Shown: in pieces, positions 17,701 to 26,613 of the stretch | How the letters are laid out: each line of letters starts with the position of its first letter | Numbering within the stretch: the stretch's first letter is position 1 | NCBI RefSeq assembly: GCF_007846085.1 | Contig: NZ_VOEJ01000008.1 | Location: 186,001 to 250,000, forward strand | Direction: 5' to 3' | Origin: Mucilaginibacter pallidiroseus | GTDB lineage: Bacteria > Bacteroidota > Bacteroidia > Sphingobacteriales > Sphingobacteriaceae | DNA: 64,000 bases | Notes under the pieces: model-generated | What the model was told of the DNA's origin: nothing | Seen by the model: the letters and a program-made list of their open reading frames with translations, nothing else | The model's database searches: none | Translations under genes and position numbers: made by a program

Positions 17701-19413
17701 ATGTCAACCAACCATAAATTAACCATATATCAGTTACTGCCTCGTTTGTTTGGCAATACAAATACAACCAATAAATTTTACGGGTCGGTGCAGGAGAACG
17801 GGGTGGGTAAATTAAACCATATAACGGACACCGCCTTGCAATCGATAGCCGAAATGGGATTTAGCCATGTTTGGTACACCGGTGTTATCGAGCACGCTAC
17901 CATGACAGATTACTCAGCCATCGGAATAAAGCCCGACGACCCGGACGTGGTCAAGGGCCGGGCCGGTTCACCCTATGCTATCAAAGATTATTATGACATC
18001 GCAACTGATCTGGCTGTCGACGCGGAATTTCGTATCTCGGAGTTTAAAGAATTGGTTGGCCGTACCCACAAAAACGGCATGAAGGTAATTATAGACTTTG
18101 TGCCCAACCATGTGGCGCGTACCTACTCGTCTGACGTTAAGCCCGATGGCATGCGTGATATAGGTGAAGATGATGACACCAGCCTGGCGTTTAGTCCGCG
18201 AAGCGATTTTTACTACCTGCCCGGCCAGCACTTTGTTGCACCGGCTGAGTATAATCCCGGCGGCGATGAACTTACATCGTCATTAAAAGACGGCAAGTTT
18301 GACGAGTACCCGGCAAAAGCTACAGGCAACGATGTGTTCAACGCCGAGCCATCTGTAAACGATTGGTTCGAAACCATCAAACTTAATTATGGGATCGATT
18401 ATTTGAACGGCCGTGCTACCCACTTCTATCCCGTTCCCCCGTTGTGGAGCAAAATGCTGCATATTTTAACCTATTGGGCACAAATGGGTGTTGATGGTTT
18501 CCGTTGCGATATGATAGAAATGGTCCCAGTTGAGTTTTGGGCATGGCTCATCCCGCAACTGAAGGCGTCATTCCCCGGCCTGCTATTCATTGGCGAAGCA
18601 TATAACAGGGAGCAGTACCGCAACTATATACACAATGGTGGTTTCGACTACCTGTATGATAAGGTTGGCCTTTATGATACCATCCGTGGGCTTACGTGCA
18701 ATCACGATGGTGCCAATACCTGGCAAATAAATGCCGTAATTAACCATGATACCAAGGGTATAGACGATCACATGTTGCGTTTTATGGAAAACCATGATGA
18801 GCAGCGTATTGCAAGCCGTTTTTTTGCCGGCGATGCCATGCTGGCTATACCGGGCATGATTGTAAGCGCAACATTGTCTACCGGCCCGGTAATGATTTAT
18901 TCGGGGCAGGAGGTGGGCGAACCCGCCTTGGGTGCCAGCGGTTTTAGCGGCGATGATGGCCGCACCACCATATTTGATTACTGGGGCGTTCCCGAACTGC
19001 AGAAATGGGCCAACCATGGGAGTTTTGACGGTGGGCAACTATCTAAGCAGCAAGTGCAGCTGCGCAATTTTTACAGCAGCCTGCTAAACATCGTTAAAAA
19101 TAATGAGGCCATACACTCGGGCGAGTTTTATGAATTGATGATGGCTAACGAGCACCAGCCGGGCTTTGATACCATGCTGTACCTTTTTATTCGATATACT
19201 GCCCAAAGCCGCGTGTTGGTAGTAACTAACTTTAGTCGTAACTGCCGGGAACTTATTGTTGAAATGCCAGTTGATTTATTAGGCCGCCTGGACATGTCAG
19301 GTGCAACAAAGTTTACAGATTTGTTGAGCGGTATTACTTTTGAAACCGCTGATATTTATGATGGCGTAGCACTGCAAATTGAACCGTCAAATGGTTTAAT
19401 ACTGCGTTTCTGA
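17701..19413 (+). CDS. GH13 alpha-amylase family protein
   Basis: A 570-residue alpha-amylase-type (beta/alpha)8 barrel enzyme. The conserved regions are in order: IIDFVPNHVA (about residues 130-139), the nucleophile Asp in GFRCDMIE (about 267-274), the acid/base Glu in FIGEAYN (about 298-304) and the stabilising Asp in ENHDEQR (about 362-368). No signal peptide is seen, so it probably acts on internal maltodextrins or glycogen, supplying maltose to the neighbouring GH65 phosphorylase. Exact specificity (alpha-amylase, maltogenic or glucanotransferase) cannot be assigned. Confidence 0.88.
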   Translation: MSTNHKLTIYQLLPRLFGNTNTTNKFYGSVQENGVGKLNHITDTALQSIAEMGFSHVWYTGVIEHATMTDYSAIGIKPDDPDVVKGRAGSPYAIKDYYDIATDLAVDAEFRISEFKELVGRTHKNGMKVIIDFVPNHVARTYSSDVKPDGMRDIGEDDDTSLAFSPRSDFYYLPGQHFVAPAEYNPGGDELTSSLKDGKFDEYPAKATGNDVFNAEPSVNDWFETIKLNYGIDYLNGRATHFYPVPPLWSKMLHILTYWAQMGVDGFRCDMIEMVPVEFWAWLIPQLKASFPGLLFIGEAYNREQYRNYIHNGGFDYLYDKVGLYDTIRGLTCNHDGANTWQINAVINHDTKGIDDHMLRFMENHDEQRIASRFFAGDAMLAIPGMIVSATLSTGPVMIYSGQEVGEPALGASGFSGDDGRTTIFDYWGVPELQKWANHGSFDGGQLSKQQVQLRNFYSSLLNIVKNNEAIHSGEFYELMMANEHQPGFDTMLYLFIRYTAQSRVLVVTNFSRNCRELIVEMPVDLLGRLDMSGATKFTDLLSGITFETADIYDGVALQIEPSNGLILRF

Positions 19414-19746
19414 TGTAGCAAGAAGATTACACTGTTGCAGCCGCAATTTTGTGGAATATTTTTCCGGATGTGCGGAATTTACTTACCCGGTTTAAGAGGT
19501 ACATTTATCATTTACAGGCATATTTAATCGGTAGGTTATCAGTCTATGGTAGCTAAGTAAAATATATCGTGACAGTTAAGTATAAGTGTGCTCTAAACTA
19601 TTATCTTTTCCCGATAAAACCGATTTTCGGCTTCATTATAGCTTATAATTTAAAGCACTTTATTATTTATCGGCTAAAGTTTTTGCCCAAGTTTTTTAAT
19701 TTTGATTTGGGTTTCCCTTGCCCGCATTTGAATTATATGATTAATT
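19414..19746. other. Intergenic region with candidate GH31 promoter
   Basis: 333 AT-rich bases without a credible gene. TAATTTTG at 19697-19704 is an exact TAnnTTTG element placed 42 bases before the GH31 start; no -33 TTTG is correctly spaced. No terminator hairpin is seen after the GH13 gene. A 62-codon reading frame at 19569-19757 is probably chance. Confidence 0.45.
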
Positions 19747-22224
19747 ATGGAAAATAACGTACCCAATCCTAATCCGGAACTTTTAACGGCCAAGCTTTTA
19801 GAAGCCGATGAAACCATTGCGGATGAAGAATTTCACCATTTAAATAATCCCGCCGATGGAATTAAACCCATCGTTAAAAAATATCTTGGCGTTCCCAACC
19901 ATGCCAAACAGGTAGGCAATAAAATTTACTTTACAGATGGCGACGCCAGTGTTGAAGTAATAGTAGTAACCAAAGAAATTATTAGGGTGAGGCTTTCTCC
20001 GCACAGCGTTTTCCTGGAAGATTTCTCATACGCGGTACCGCAATTGCCAAATAAGCCTGTTGAGTTTACCTTACTGGAAACCGACCTTGAGTTTAGGGTA
20101 AGCACGGAAGCTGTTAACTGCCACATACGCAAGGCTGATTTCTTTATATCATTCTCTGATAAAGATGAGCATGTTACCAGCACCGATGCCGTGCCAATGC
20201 ACTGGGAAGAAAACACCCAGTTTGGTGGCTACTACGTTTTTTGCACCAAAACCTGCTATGATAAGGAAAGCTTTTTCGGCTTGGGCGATAAGGCTACGGA
20301 ACTTAACCTGCGCGGCAAGCGTTTAAAAAACTGGAATACCGATGCTTACTCATACAGTTTTAATCAGGACCCGCTTTATCGTTCAATCCCGTTTTACATC
20401 AGCGTAAATGAGAATATAGCGCACGGTATTTTCTTTGATAACACATTTAAGGCCTATTTTGATTTCGGCGCGGAAGACCGCACCAAGACCAGCTTTTTTG
20501 CAGACGGCGGCGAACTGCAGTATTATTACATCCACGGCCCGCATATGATGGATGTGGTTAAAAATTACCACCTGCTTACGGGCACCCACCCAATGCCGCC
20601 GCTTTGGGCGCTTGGCTATCACCAGTGCCGTTGGAGCTATTATCCAGAAAATAAGGTTAAAGTTATAGCCAACGGTTTCCGCCAGAACAGGATCCCGTGC
20701 GATAGTATTTACCTGGATATCGATTATATGGATGGCTACCGGTGCTTTACCTGGAGCCCCAAATACTTCCCCAACCCAAAAAAGATGATTGCAGAGCTGG
20801 CATCTGCAGGGTTTAAAACGGTTGTGATTATCGACCCGGGTATCCGTGTGGACGACAATTACTGGGTATTTAAAGAGGGTAAGGAAAAGAAATATTTTTG
20901 CCGTCGCAGCGACGACTACTTTATGGAGGGCCACGTATGGCCGGGCCGTTGCCAGTTTCCAGACTTTACCAACCCTGAGGTAAGGGCATGGTGGGGCGAC
21001 TTGTTTGATGATTTGGTTGAAACCGGTGTAGCCGGCGTTTGGAACGATATGAACGAGCCTGCTGTATTTGGCTCGGGCACTTTTCCTGACGATGTAAGGC
21101 ACCAGTACGATGGTTACCGTGGTTCGCACCGCAAGGCACATAATGTTTACGGGATGCAAATGGTAAGGGCTACTTATGAGGGCCTGCGCAAGCAAATGAA
21201 AAATAAGCGCCCTTTTACCATCACCAGGGCGGGTTACTCGGGCGTGCAGCGCTATTCATCTGTATGGACGGGTGATAACGTAGCATCATGGGAGCACCTT
21301 AAAATTGGTAACATCCAGTTACAGCGATTATCAACCTCGGGTATATCATTTTGCGGTACAGATATTGGCGGCTTTAGCGGCGAGCCTGATGGCGAGCTGT
21401 TTACCCGCTGGATCCAGATGGGAACATTTTCGCCATTTATGCGTGCGCACTCGGCAGGTGATACCAAGGAGCGCGAGCCATGGAGCTTTGGCGAACCGTT
21501 CACCAGCATCAACCGCAAATTTATTGAACTGCGTTACAGGCTTATCCCGTACTTGTACTCAGCGTTTTGGGAGCATCACCGTTATGGCTTCCCAATTTTG
21601 AGGCCTGTAGTAATGCATGAGCAAGGCGAGGTATCAAACCACTTCCGCCAGGACGAATTTACCTATGGCGATAAGATCCTGATTTGCCCGGTTCTGGATG
21701 CGGGCTTGCAATCGCGTAGGGTTTACCTGCCAAAGGGTAAATGGTACAACTGGTGGACACTCGAAATGGTTGAAGGCGGCAAAGAGCATGTAGTTGCTAC
21801 CCCGCTTGATATTATGCCAATATTTGTAAAAGCAGGCTCGGTTATTCCGGAATATCCTGTTATGCAATACACTGGCGAGCGCGAAATTGAGGAGGTAAAA
21901 CTGAATATTTACTACAGCGATTATGAGGTAAATTCTTTCCTGTTTGAGGATTACGGCGAAACATTTGCCTATGAGCAGGATATCTACCTCGAGAAAAAGT
22001 TTGTAGTAAACGGTGACGCCCAAAGGCTTACCATCAAGCAAACAATGGAAGGATTATACACGCCCCGCTACGAAGGCTATCACTTTAAAGTAAACGGCTT
22101 ACCGTTTGCACCTACAAAAATACTGGCCGATGGCAAGGAGATAACGGAGATAGCTGTAAATGCCGATAAGACTTATGAGTTTAAGTTCCCTAAAAACTTT
22201 AAGCACATCGAGATAATAAAGTAA
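19747..22224 (+). CDS. GH31 alpha-glucosidase
   Basis: An 825-residue family 31 glycoside hydrolase. The nucleophile Asp lies in WNDMNEPAVF (about residues 430-439) and the acid/base Asp in WTGDNVASWEHL (about 506-517), followed by GTDIGGFSGEP. An N-terminal beta-sandwich (GLGDKATELNLRGKRLKNWNTD near 176-197) and C-terminal beta domains complete the usual layout. It would release glucose from alpha-glucan or alpha-oligosaccharide ends. No signal peptide is present, which fits internal maltodextrin turnover with the neighbouring GH65, GH13 and branching enzyme. Substrate linkage is not resolvable. Confidence 0.92.
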   Translation: MENNVPNPNPELLTAKLLEADETIADEEFHHLNNPADGIKPIVKKYLGVPNHAKQVGNKIYFTDGDASVEVIVVTKEIIRVRLSPHSVFLEDFSYAVPQLPNKPVEFTLLETDLEFRVSTEAVNCHIRKADFFISFSDKDEHVTSTDAVPMHWEENTQFGGYYVFCTKTCYDKESFFGLGDKATELNLRGKRLKNWNTDAYSYSFNQDPLYRSIPFYISVNENIAHGIFFDNTFKAYFDFGAEDRTKTSFFADGGELQYYYIHGPHMMDVVKNYHLLTGTHPMPPLWALGYHQCRWSYYPENKVKVIANGFRQNRIPCDSIYLDIDYMDGYRCFTWSPKYFPNPKKMIAELASAGFKTVVIIDPGIRVDDNYWVFKEGKEKKYFCRRSDDYFMEGHVWPGRCQFPDFTNPEVRAWWGDLFDDLVETGVAGVWNDMNEPAVFGSGTFPDDVRHQYDGYRGSHRKAHNVYGMQMVRATYEGLRKQMKNKRPFTITRAGYSGVQRYSSVWTGDNVASWEHLKIGNIQLQRLSTSGISFCGTDIGGFSGEPDGELFTRWIQMGTFSPFMRAHSAGDTKEREPWSFGEPFTSINRKFIELRYRLIPYLYSAFWEHHRYGFPILRPVVMHEQGEVSNHFRQDEFTYGDKILICPVLDAGLQSRRVYLPKGKWYNWWTLEMVEGGKEHVVATPLDIMPIFVKAGSVIPEYPVMQYTGEREIEEVKLNIYYSDYEVNSFLFEDYGETFAYEQDIYLEKKFVVNGDAQRLTIKQTMEGLYTPRYEGYHFKVNGLPFAPTKILADGKEITEIAVNADKTYEFKFPKNFKHIEIIK

Positions 22225-22242
22225 GCATTCTGCGATTTTTAT

Positions 22243-22288
22243 AAGCCACAAAGTAAGCCGTAATAACGGCAGCCTTTGTGGCTTTTTT
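22243..22288 (+). terminator. Terminator after the GH31 gene
   Basis: AAGCCACAAAG (22243-22253) pairs perfectly with CTTTGTGGCTT (22274-22284), followed by a T run. A smaller GCCG/CGGC hairpin nests inside the loop. It separates the GH31 transcript from the branching-enzyme gene. Confidence 0.88.
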
Positions 22289-22350
22289 ATTTACAACCCG
22301 CGTGCTCAACGGCTTATGTTTATAATGCGCATTTAAATAAACATCTGCCG

Positions 22351-22379
22351 TTGTTGTATGTTCAATAATTATATATTTG
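22351..22379 (+). promoter_or_regulatory. glgB promoter
   Basis: TTG (22351-22353), then 18 bases, then TATATTTG (22372-22379): a near-perfect Bacteroidota promoter. It lies inside the longest possible reading frame of the next gene, which shows that the upstream ATG at 22358 cannot be its start. Confidence 0.65.
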
Positions 22380-22429
22380 ACATACACCAGTCGACCAATA
22401 ATACGGGCGTTGTAATGCGCTCCCTCTAT

Positions 22430-24607
22430 ATGGCAAAACAAACAAAAAAGGCCGAAGCATCTTTAGCCGAAACAAAACCTATCAAGACTCAAAAAGTAAG
22501 TAAAACTAAAGCCCCTAAGGCCGCGGTTTTCCCCGAGTCAGATAGTGTTAAGGTAGAAAAGCCGGTTGTTAAAAAAACCGCAGCGCGTAGGGATAAGAAA
22601 GCAGCCGTGGAGCCGGAAACATTGCCTGCACAAACTGTGCAATTAAGTGCCGTTGAACCATATAGCCGCTTTACCGAGTTTGATATCGACCTGTTTAGAG
22701 CGGGTAAGCATTACATGCTGTACGAAAAGTTTGGTTCGCACGTGGTGGAACATAAAGGTGTTGTAGGCACTTACTTTGCTGTTTGGGCACCAAACGCACA
22801 GTACATATCCGTTATTGGTAATTTTAACGGATGGACAAAACGCCAGCATTCGTTAAATTACCGTTGGGACTCGTCTGGCATATGGGAAGGTTTTATTCCT
22901 CATATAGGGGTAGGGGAAGTATATAAGTATCATATTCTTTCGTCAACAGGCGAGGATACCGAAAAAGCCGATCCGTTTGCTTTGCGTTGGGAACTGCCCC
23001 CGCAAACCGCATCAATTGTGGCTGATACGTATTACGAGTGGCAGGATGCCGGTTGGATGGCTAAGCGTTATCAGCATAACGCGCTTAACAAACCATACTC
23101 TGTATACGAGTTGCACATCGGCTCATGGGCGCGCAGCCCCGAGAGCCCCGATGAGTTTTTAAACTACAGGCAAATAGCAGATACGCTTGTGCCATACATA
23201 AAAGATATGGGCTTTACGCACGTGGAGTTTATGCCGTTGATGGAGCATCCATATTACCCGAGCTGGGGCTACCAGATCACGGGCTTTTTTGCGGCATCAT
23301 CACGCTATGGTACGCCGCAGGATTTGATGTATCTGGTTGAGGAATTGCATAAGGCAGATATTGGGGTAATACTTGATTGGGTGCCATCTCACTTCCCCGG
23401 AGATATACACGGATTGTATAATTTTGATGGTACGCACCTTTACGAGCATGCTGATACGCGCAAGGGTTTTCACCCAGATTGGAAATCATACATATTTAAC
23501 TACGGCCGCAACGAGGTACGTGCATTCTTGATAAGCAATGCCTTGTTTTGGCTGGAGCGGTATCATATTGATGGTTTGCGGGTTGATGCCGTTGCCTCAA
23601 TGCTGTTTCTTGATTACTCGCGTAACCACGGCGAATGGGAACCAAACGTTTTTGGCGGTAATGAAAACCTGGAAGCTATATCTTTCTTAAAAGAACTTAA
23701 CTCAACCGTATTCAGCAACTTCCCGGATGTGCAGACCATTGCCGAGGAGTCAACTTCGTTCCCGGGTGTGAGCAGGCCGGTTTATAATGGCGGCCTGGGC
23801 TTTGGCATGAAATGGATGATGGGTTGGATGCATGATACGATAGACTATTTTAAAACAGACCCTATTTATCGCCAGTATCACCAAAACGACTTTACGTTCA
23901 GCTTGATATACGCGTTTACTGAAAACTTTATGCTGCCTTTCTCGCACGATGAGGTGGTTTACGGTAAAGGTTCAATGATCAGGAAAATGCCGGGCGACGA
24001 TTGGCAGCGTTTTGCTAACCTGCGCCTGTTATATAGCTATATGTTTAGCCACCCTGGCAGCAAATTAATGTTTATGGGCAGCGAGTTTGCTCAAAGTTCC
24101 GAATGGAACTATCAAAACTCGCTTGACTGGCACCTGCTGCAGTATGAAAGCCATAATGGTATGAAAGAAGCCGTAAAAGCACTTAACCATTTATATCGTT
24201 CACAACCGGCTCTTTATGAGAAGTCATTCGATTGGAGCGGTTTTGAGTGGATAGATGCAAAAAACCTTAACGACTCGGTTTTGGCCTATGTGCGCAAAGG
24301 CGACAATAGCGATAACGACTTGTTAATTGTTTTAAATATGACCCCTGTTGTGCATGAGGGTTATCGCGTCGGCGTACCGCATGCCGGCACATGGCAGGAG
24401 GTGTTTAACAGCGACCAGTTAGCATATTGGGGTACGGGTGTTATAAACTACAACCCAATACCGTCCGAGCCCCAACCATGGCATAATAAGGAAAACTCTA
24501 TCATGATAACCACGCCGCCATTAGGCGCTGCAATATTTAAAAGGGTTTTGCCGGTAGCGGAAAAGCCGAAAGCAGTTAAAACAAAAAAGACTAAAGCAAT
24601 AAAGTAA
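22430..24607 (+). CDS. glgB: 1,4-alpha-glucan branching enzyme with basic terminal tails
   Basis: GlgB cuts alpha-1,4 glucan chains and re-attaches them in alpha-1,6 linkage. From the ATG at 22430 the protein is 725 residues: a Lys/Ala-rich tail (about 1-65), the CBM48-like module (FAVWAPNAQYISVIGNFNGW, about 115-134) and a GH13 barrel with nucleophile Asp in GLRVDAVASM (about 383-392), Glu in IAEESTSFPG (about 437) and FSHDEVVYG (about 504). The last 20 residues are again Lys-rich (KTKKTKAIK). The in-frame ATG at 22358 is rejected since a promoter lies downstream of it. No glgA or glgC is nearby. Confidence 0.92.
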   Translation: MAKQTKKAEASLAETKPIKTQKVSKTKAPKAAVFPESDSVKVEKPVVKKTAARRDKKAAVEPETLPAQTVQLSAVEPYSRFTEFDIDLFRAGKHYMLYEKFGSHVVEHKGVVGTYFAVWAPNAQYISVIGNFNGWTKRQHSLNYRWDSSGIWEGFIPHIGVGEVYKYHILSSTGEDTEKADPFALRWELPPQTASIVADTYYEWQDAGWMAKRYQHNALNKPYSVYELHIGSWARSPESPDEFLNYRQIADTLVPYIKDMGFTHVEFMPLMEHPYYPSWGYQITGFFAASSRYGTPQDLMYLVEELHKADIGVILDWVPSHFPGDIHGLYNFDGTHLYEHADTRKGFHPDWKSYIFNYGRNEVRAFLISNALFWLERYHIDGLRVDAVASMLFLDYSRNHGEWEPNVFGGNENLEAISFLKELNSTVFSNFPDVQTIAEESTSFPGVSRPVYNGGLGFGMKWMMGWMHDTIDYFKTDPIYRQYHQNDFTFSLIYAFTENFMLPFSHDEVVYGKGSMIRKMPGDDWQRFANLRLLYSYMFSHPGSKLMFMGSEFAQSSEWNYQNSLDWHLLQYESHNGMKEAVKALNHLYRSQPALYEKSFDWSGFEWIDAKNLNDSVLAYVRKGDNSDNDLLIVLNMTPVVHEGYRVGVPHAGTWQEVFNSDQLAYWGTGVINYNPIPSEPQPWHNKENSIMITTPPLGAAIFKRVLPVAEKPKAVKTKKTKAIK

Positions 24608-24616
24608 TACCGGCAG

Positions 24617-24808
24617 ATGAGCGGAAAATTTTTTATGTTGTATTTGGTGGGGGGTACGGTGGCCCTGGCGTTGCTAATATATGCCATAGTAACTGCCTAT
24701 CCCGATATTAATCATAGCGGTGCGCTATTTTATATTTTACCTACGCTTGCACTTTATTATATGGCTTTTAAAACTTATCATGCCAAAAAGGATAGCGAGT
24801 TGATGTAA
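24617..24808 (+). CDS. Small two-helix membrane protein
   Basis: A 63-residue protein with two hydrophobic segments (about residues 5-27 and 36-52) and a charged C-terminal tail (HAKKDSELM). It starts 9 bases after glgB and is probably co-transcribed. I do not recognise a family. The hydrophobic pattern and tight spacing support a real gene. Confidence 0.55.
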   Translation: MSGKFFMLYLVGGTVALALLIYAIVTAYPDINHSGALFYILPTLALYYMAFKTYHAKKDSELM

Positions 24809-24850
24809 TAACCCTGTGCCTGGTTAATAGTGCGAGTTTAAATATATAAA

Positions 24851-25750
24851 ATGTCAGTTTCGTTAGCCCCGGTAAAAAATACCATACCAAGCTACCCGCT
24901 GTTGAAGCTTGATGGCAGCGGCCCTTGCATGATACAGGTGCGCCGTGCCAATGGTATCGATGCGCACATCGAGCCGGCATTTTTGAAACCTCACCGTAAA
25001 GATTTTTACCTCTTTGTATTCTCGCAAGGTGGCGGCAGCAGGCACTGGGTTGATTTTATCCCATATACCGTAAGGCCCAATCACTTTTATTTTACGGTGC
25101 CACACCAGGTATTATTGAAAGAGGAAACGCAGCCGCTTAAAGGTTTCTCGGCCTGTTTTACCGAAGAGTTTTTACAGCTCGAGGAAAACCGTACCCTGCG
25201 CCGCCTGCCAATTATTCAAAATCCCGCATCGGCTCATGAGTTGGAGCTTAGCGATGCAGATATGGCCTACATTGGCGACGTGATGGATAAAATGGCAACA
25301 GAATATAAGCAGGGCGGCGATTGGCAAAACCAAATGCTTACATCATGGCTGCGTGTGCTGGTCATTTACCTTAGCCGTATTTATAATGAGCAATATGGCG
25401 AAACCCGCATTACCGAAAATTACTGCCACCTAAAGCACTTCCAGCAGCTTATAGCCCAACATTATGAAACCGTGCATAATGTGAATACTTATGCCGAACT
25501 GCTTAACCTTACCCCGGGCTACCTTAACGATGTGGTAAAACAACAAAGCGGCAAAACAGCTATTACACATATCCATAATCGTTTGGTTATGGAAGCAAAG
25601 CGCCGCCTGTTACACACCGACCTAAGCGTAAAACAAATTGCCGACGAACTTGGCTTCGAGGATGCTGCTTACTTTAACCGCTTTTTTAAACGGCTTACTG
25701 ATGCAACCCCAATAGCATACCGGCAGCAAATCCGCGAAAAGTACAGGTAA
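24851..25750 (+). CDS. AraC-family transcriptional regulator
   Basis: A 299-residue regulator. The C-terminal third has the double helix-turn-helix of the AraC/XylS family, ending in LSVKQIADELGFEDAAYFNRFFKR (about residues 258-281), the conserved second HTH. The N-terminal 150 residues form a cupin-like sensing domain, as usual in the family. The SDR gene 51 bases downstream on the same strand is its likely target. The effector is unknown. Confidence 0.9.
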   Translation: MSVSLAPVKNTIPSYPLLKLDGSGPCMIQVRRANGIDAHIEPAFLKPHRKDFYLFVFSQGGGSRHWVDFIPYTVRPNHFYFTVPHQVLLKEETQPLKGFSACFTEEFLQLEENRTLRRLPIIQNPASAHELELSDADMAYIGDVMDKMATEYKQGGDWQNQMLTSWLRVLVIYLSRIYNEQYGETRITENYCHLKHFQQLIAQHYETVHNVNTYAELLNLTPGYLNDVVKQQSGKTAITHIHNRLVMEAKRRLLHTDLSVKQIADELGFEDAAYFNRFFKRLTDATPIAYRQQIREKYR

Positions 25751-25789
25751 TGCCTTGGTAAGTACAACAGCTATTTTATAACACAACCG

Positions 25790-25797
25790 TAGTTTTG
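25790..25797 (+). promoter_or_regulatory. Promoter -7 element very close to the SDR start
   Basis: TAGTTTTG is an exact TAnnTTTG match ending only 4 bases before the ATG at 25802. If used, transcription would begin at or within the start codon, giving a leaderless mRNA. No -33 element is well spaced, so confidence is limited. Confidence 0.35.
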
Positions 25798-25801
25798 CTT
25801 C

Positions 25802-26527
25802 ATGGAAAAACAAACAGTATTAATAACCGGGGCCAATAAAGGAATTGGTTTCGAGTGTGCGCGCCAACTATTAAACGCAGGCTACCATGTGTTTTTAGGA
25901 AGCCGCGACGAGCAAAGAGGGGCAAAAGCCGTTGAACAGCTTAAGCAGGAAGGTTTAACAAACGTGGAGCTGGTGCTATTGAGCGTTACCGACGAGGAGT
26001 CGGTACAAAAAGCTTATGAGCAAATTTTGGCAAGCGCAGGTTCACTTGATGTATTGATCAACAATGCAGGTATCCCGGGCGGCTTTCCACAACAGGCGAG
26101 TAACACGCCCGACAGTACATTTAGAGAAGTATTCGAGGTAAACTTGTTTGGTGTAGCACGCGTGGTGCGCATACTTATGCCGCTGTTAAGCAAATCATCA
26201 AACCCAAGGATAGTTAACGTAACATCTGATCTTGGATCGCTCACTTTGCATAACGACCCAACCTGGGAGCACTACCAGGCAAAAACTTCAGTTTATGGTC
26301 CGTCGAAATCTGCTTTGAACGCATATACCGTTGCGCTTGCCCACGAGTTAAATGGCAAAGTAAAAGTAAACATGATAAATCCCGGCTATACAAATACCGA
26401 GTTTAATAACAACCAGGGGCCTAAAAGTGTAGAGGATGGCGCTAAGCCAATTGTTGAATATGCGATGATTGGCCCTGATGGCCCTACAGGTAAGTACATG
26501 AGCGATTATGGCCAATCGCCTTGGTAG
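25802..26527 (+). CDS. SDR-family oxidoreductase (carbonyl reductase-like)
   Basis: A 241-residue short-chain dehydrogenase with TGANKGIG (about residues 8-15), NNAG (about 87-90) and a catalytic YGPSK in the position of YxxxK (about 164-168). The NKGIGFECARQL N-terminus is typical of carbonyl-reductase-like, NADPH-dependent members. It sits directly after an AraC regulator, an arrangement usual for inducible detoxification SDRs. The substrate is unknown. Confidence 0.85.
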   Translation: MEKQTVLITGANKGIGFECARQLLNAGYHVFLGSRDEQRGAKAVEQLKQEGLTNVELVLLSVTDEESVQKAYEQILASAGSLDVLINNAGIPGGFPQQASNTPDSTFREVFEVNLFGVARVVRILMPLLSKSSNPRIVNVTSDLGSLTLHNDPTWEHYQAKTSVYGPSKSALNAYTVALAHELNGKVKVNMINPGYTNTEFNNNQGPKSVEDGAKPIVEYAMIGPDGPTGKYMSDYGQSPW

Positions 26528-26552
26528 GTGACTAGAGGTAAAATGGCGAAGG

Positions 26553-26597
26553 AAAGCGTGGCAATCTAACGTAATCATTTAGGTTGCCACGCTTTTA
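26553..26597. terminator. Bidirectional terminator between SDR and ppk2
   Basis: AAAGCGTGGCAA (26553-26564) pairs perfectly with TTGCCACGCTTT (26584-26595), flanked by A and T runs on the respective sides. It sits between two convergent genes and should work in both directions. Confidence 0.88.
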
Positions 26598-26613
26598 TGC
26601 ATATCTGCAGACA

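Noticed and set aside
19569-19757. Small plus-strand reading frame before GH31
   Set aside because: AT-rich, overlaps the candidate promoter and the GH31 start, no known family.
20383-21195. 270-codon minus-strand reading frame opposite GH31
   Set aside because: Shadow of the GH31 catalytic domain; no signal, motif or promoter of its own.
22358-22429. Upstream ATG start for the branching enzyme
   Set aside because: A good promoter (22351-22379) overlaps it, so transcription begins downstream.
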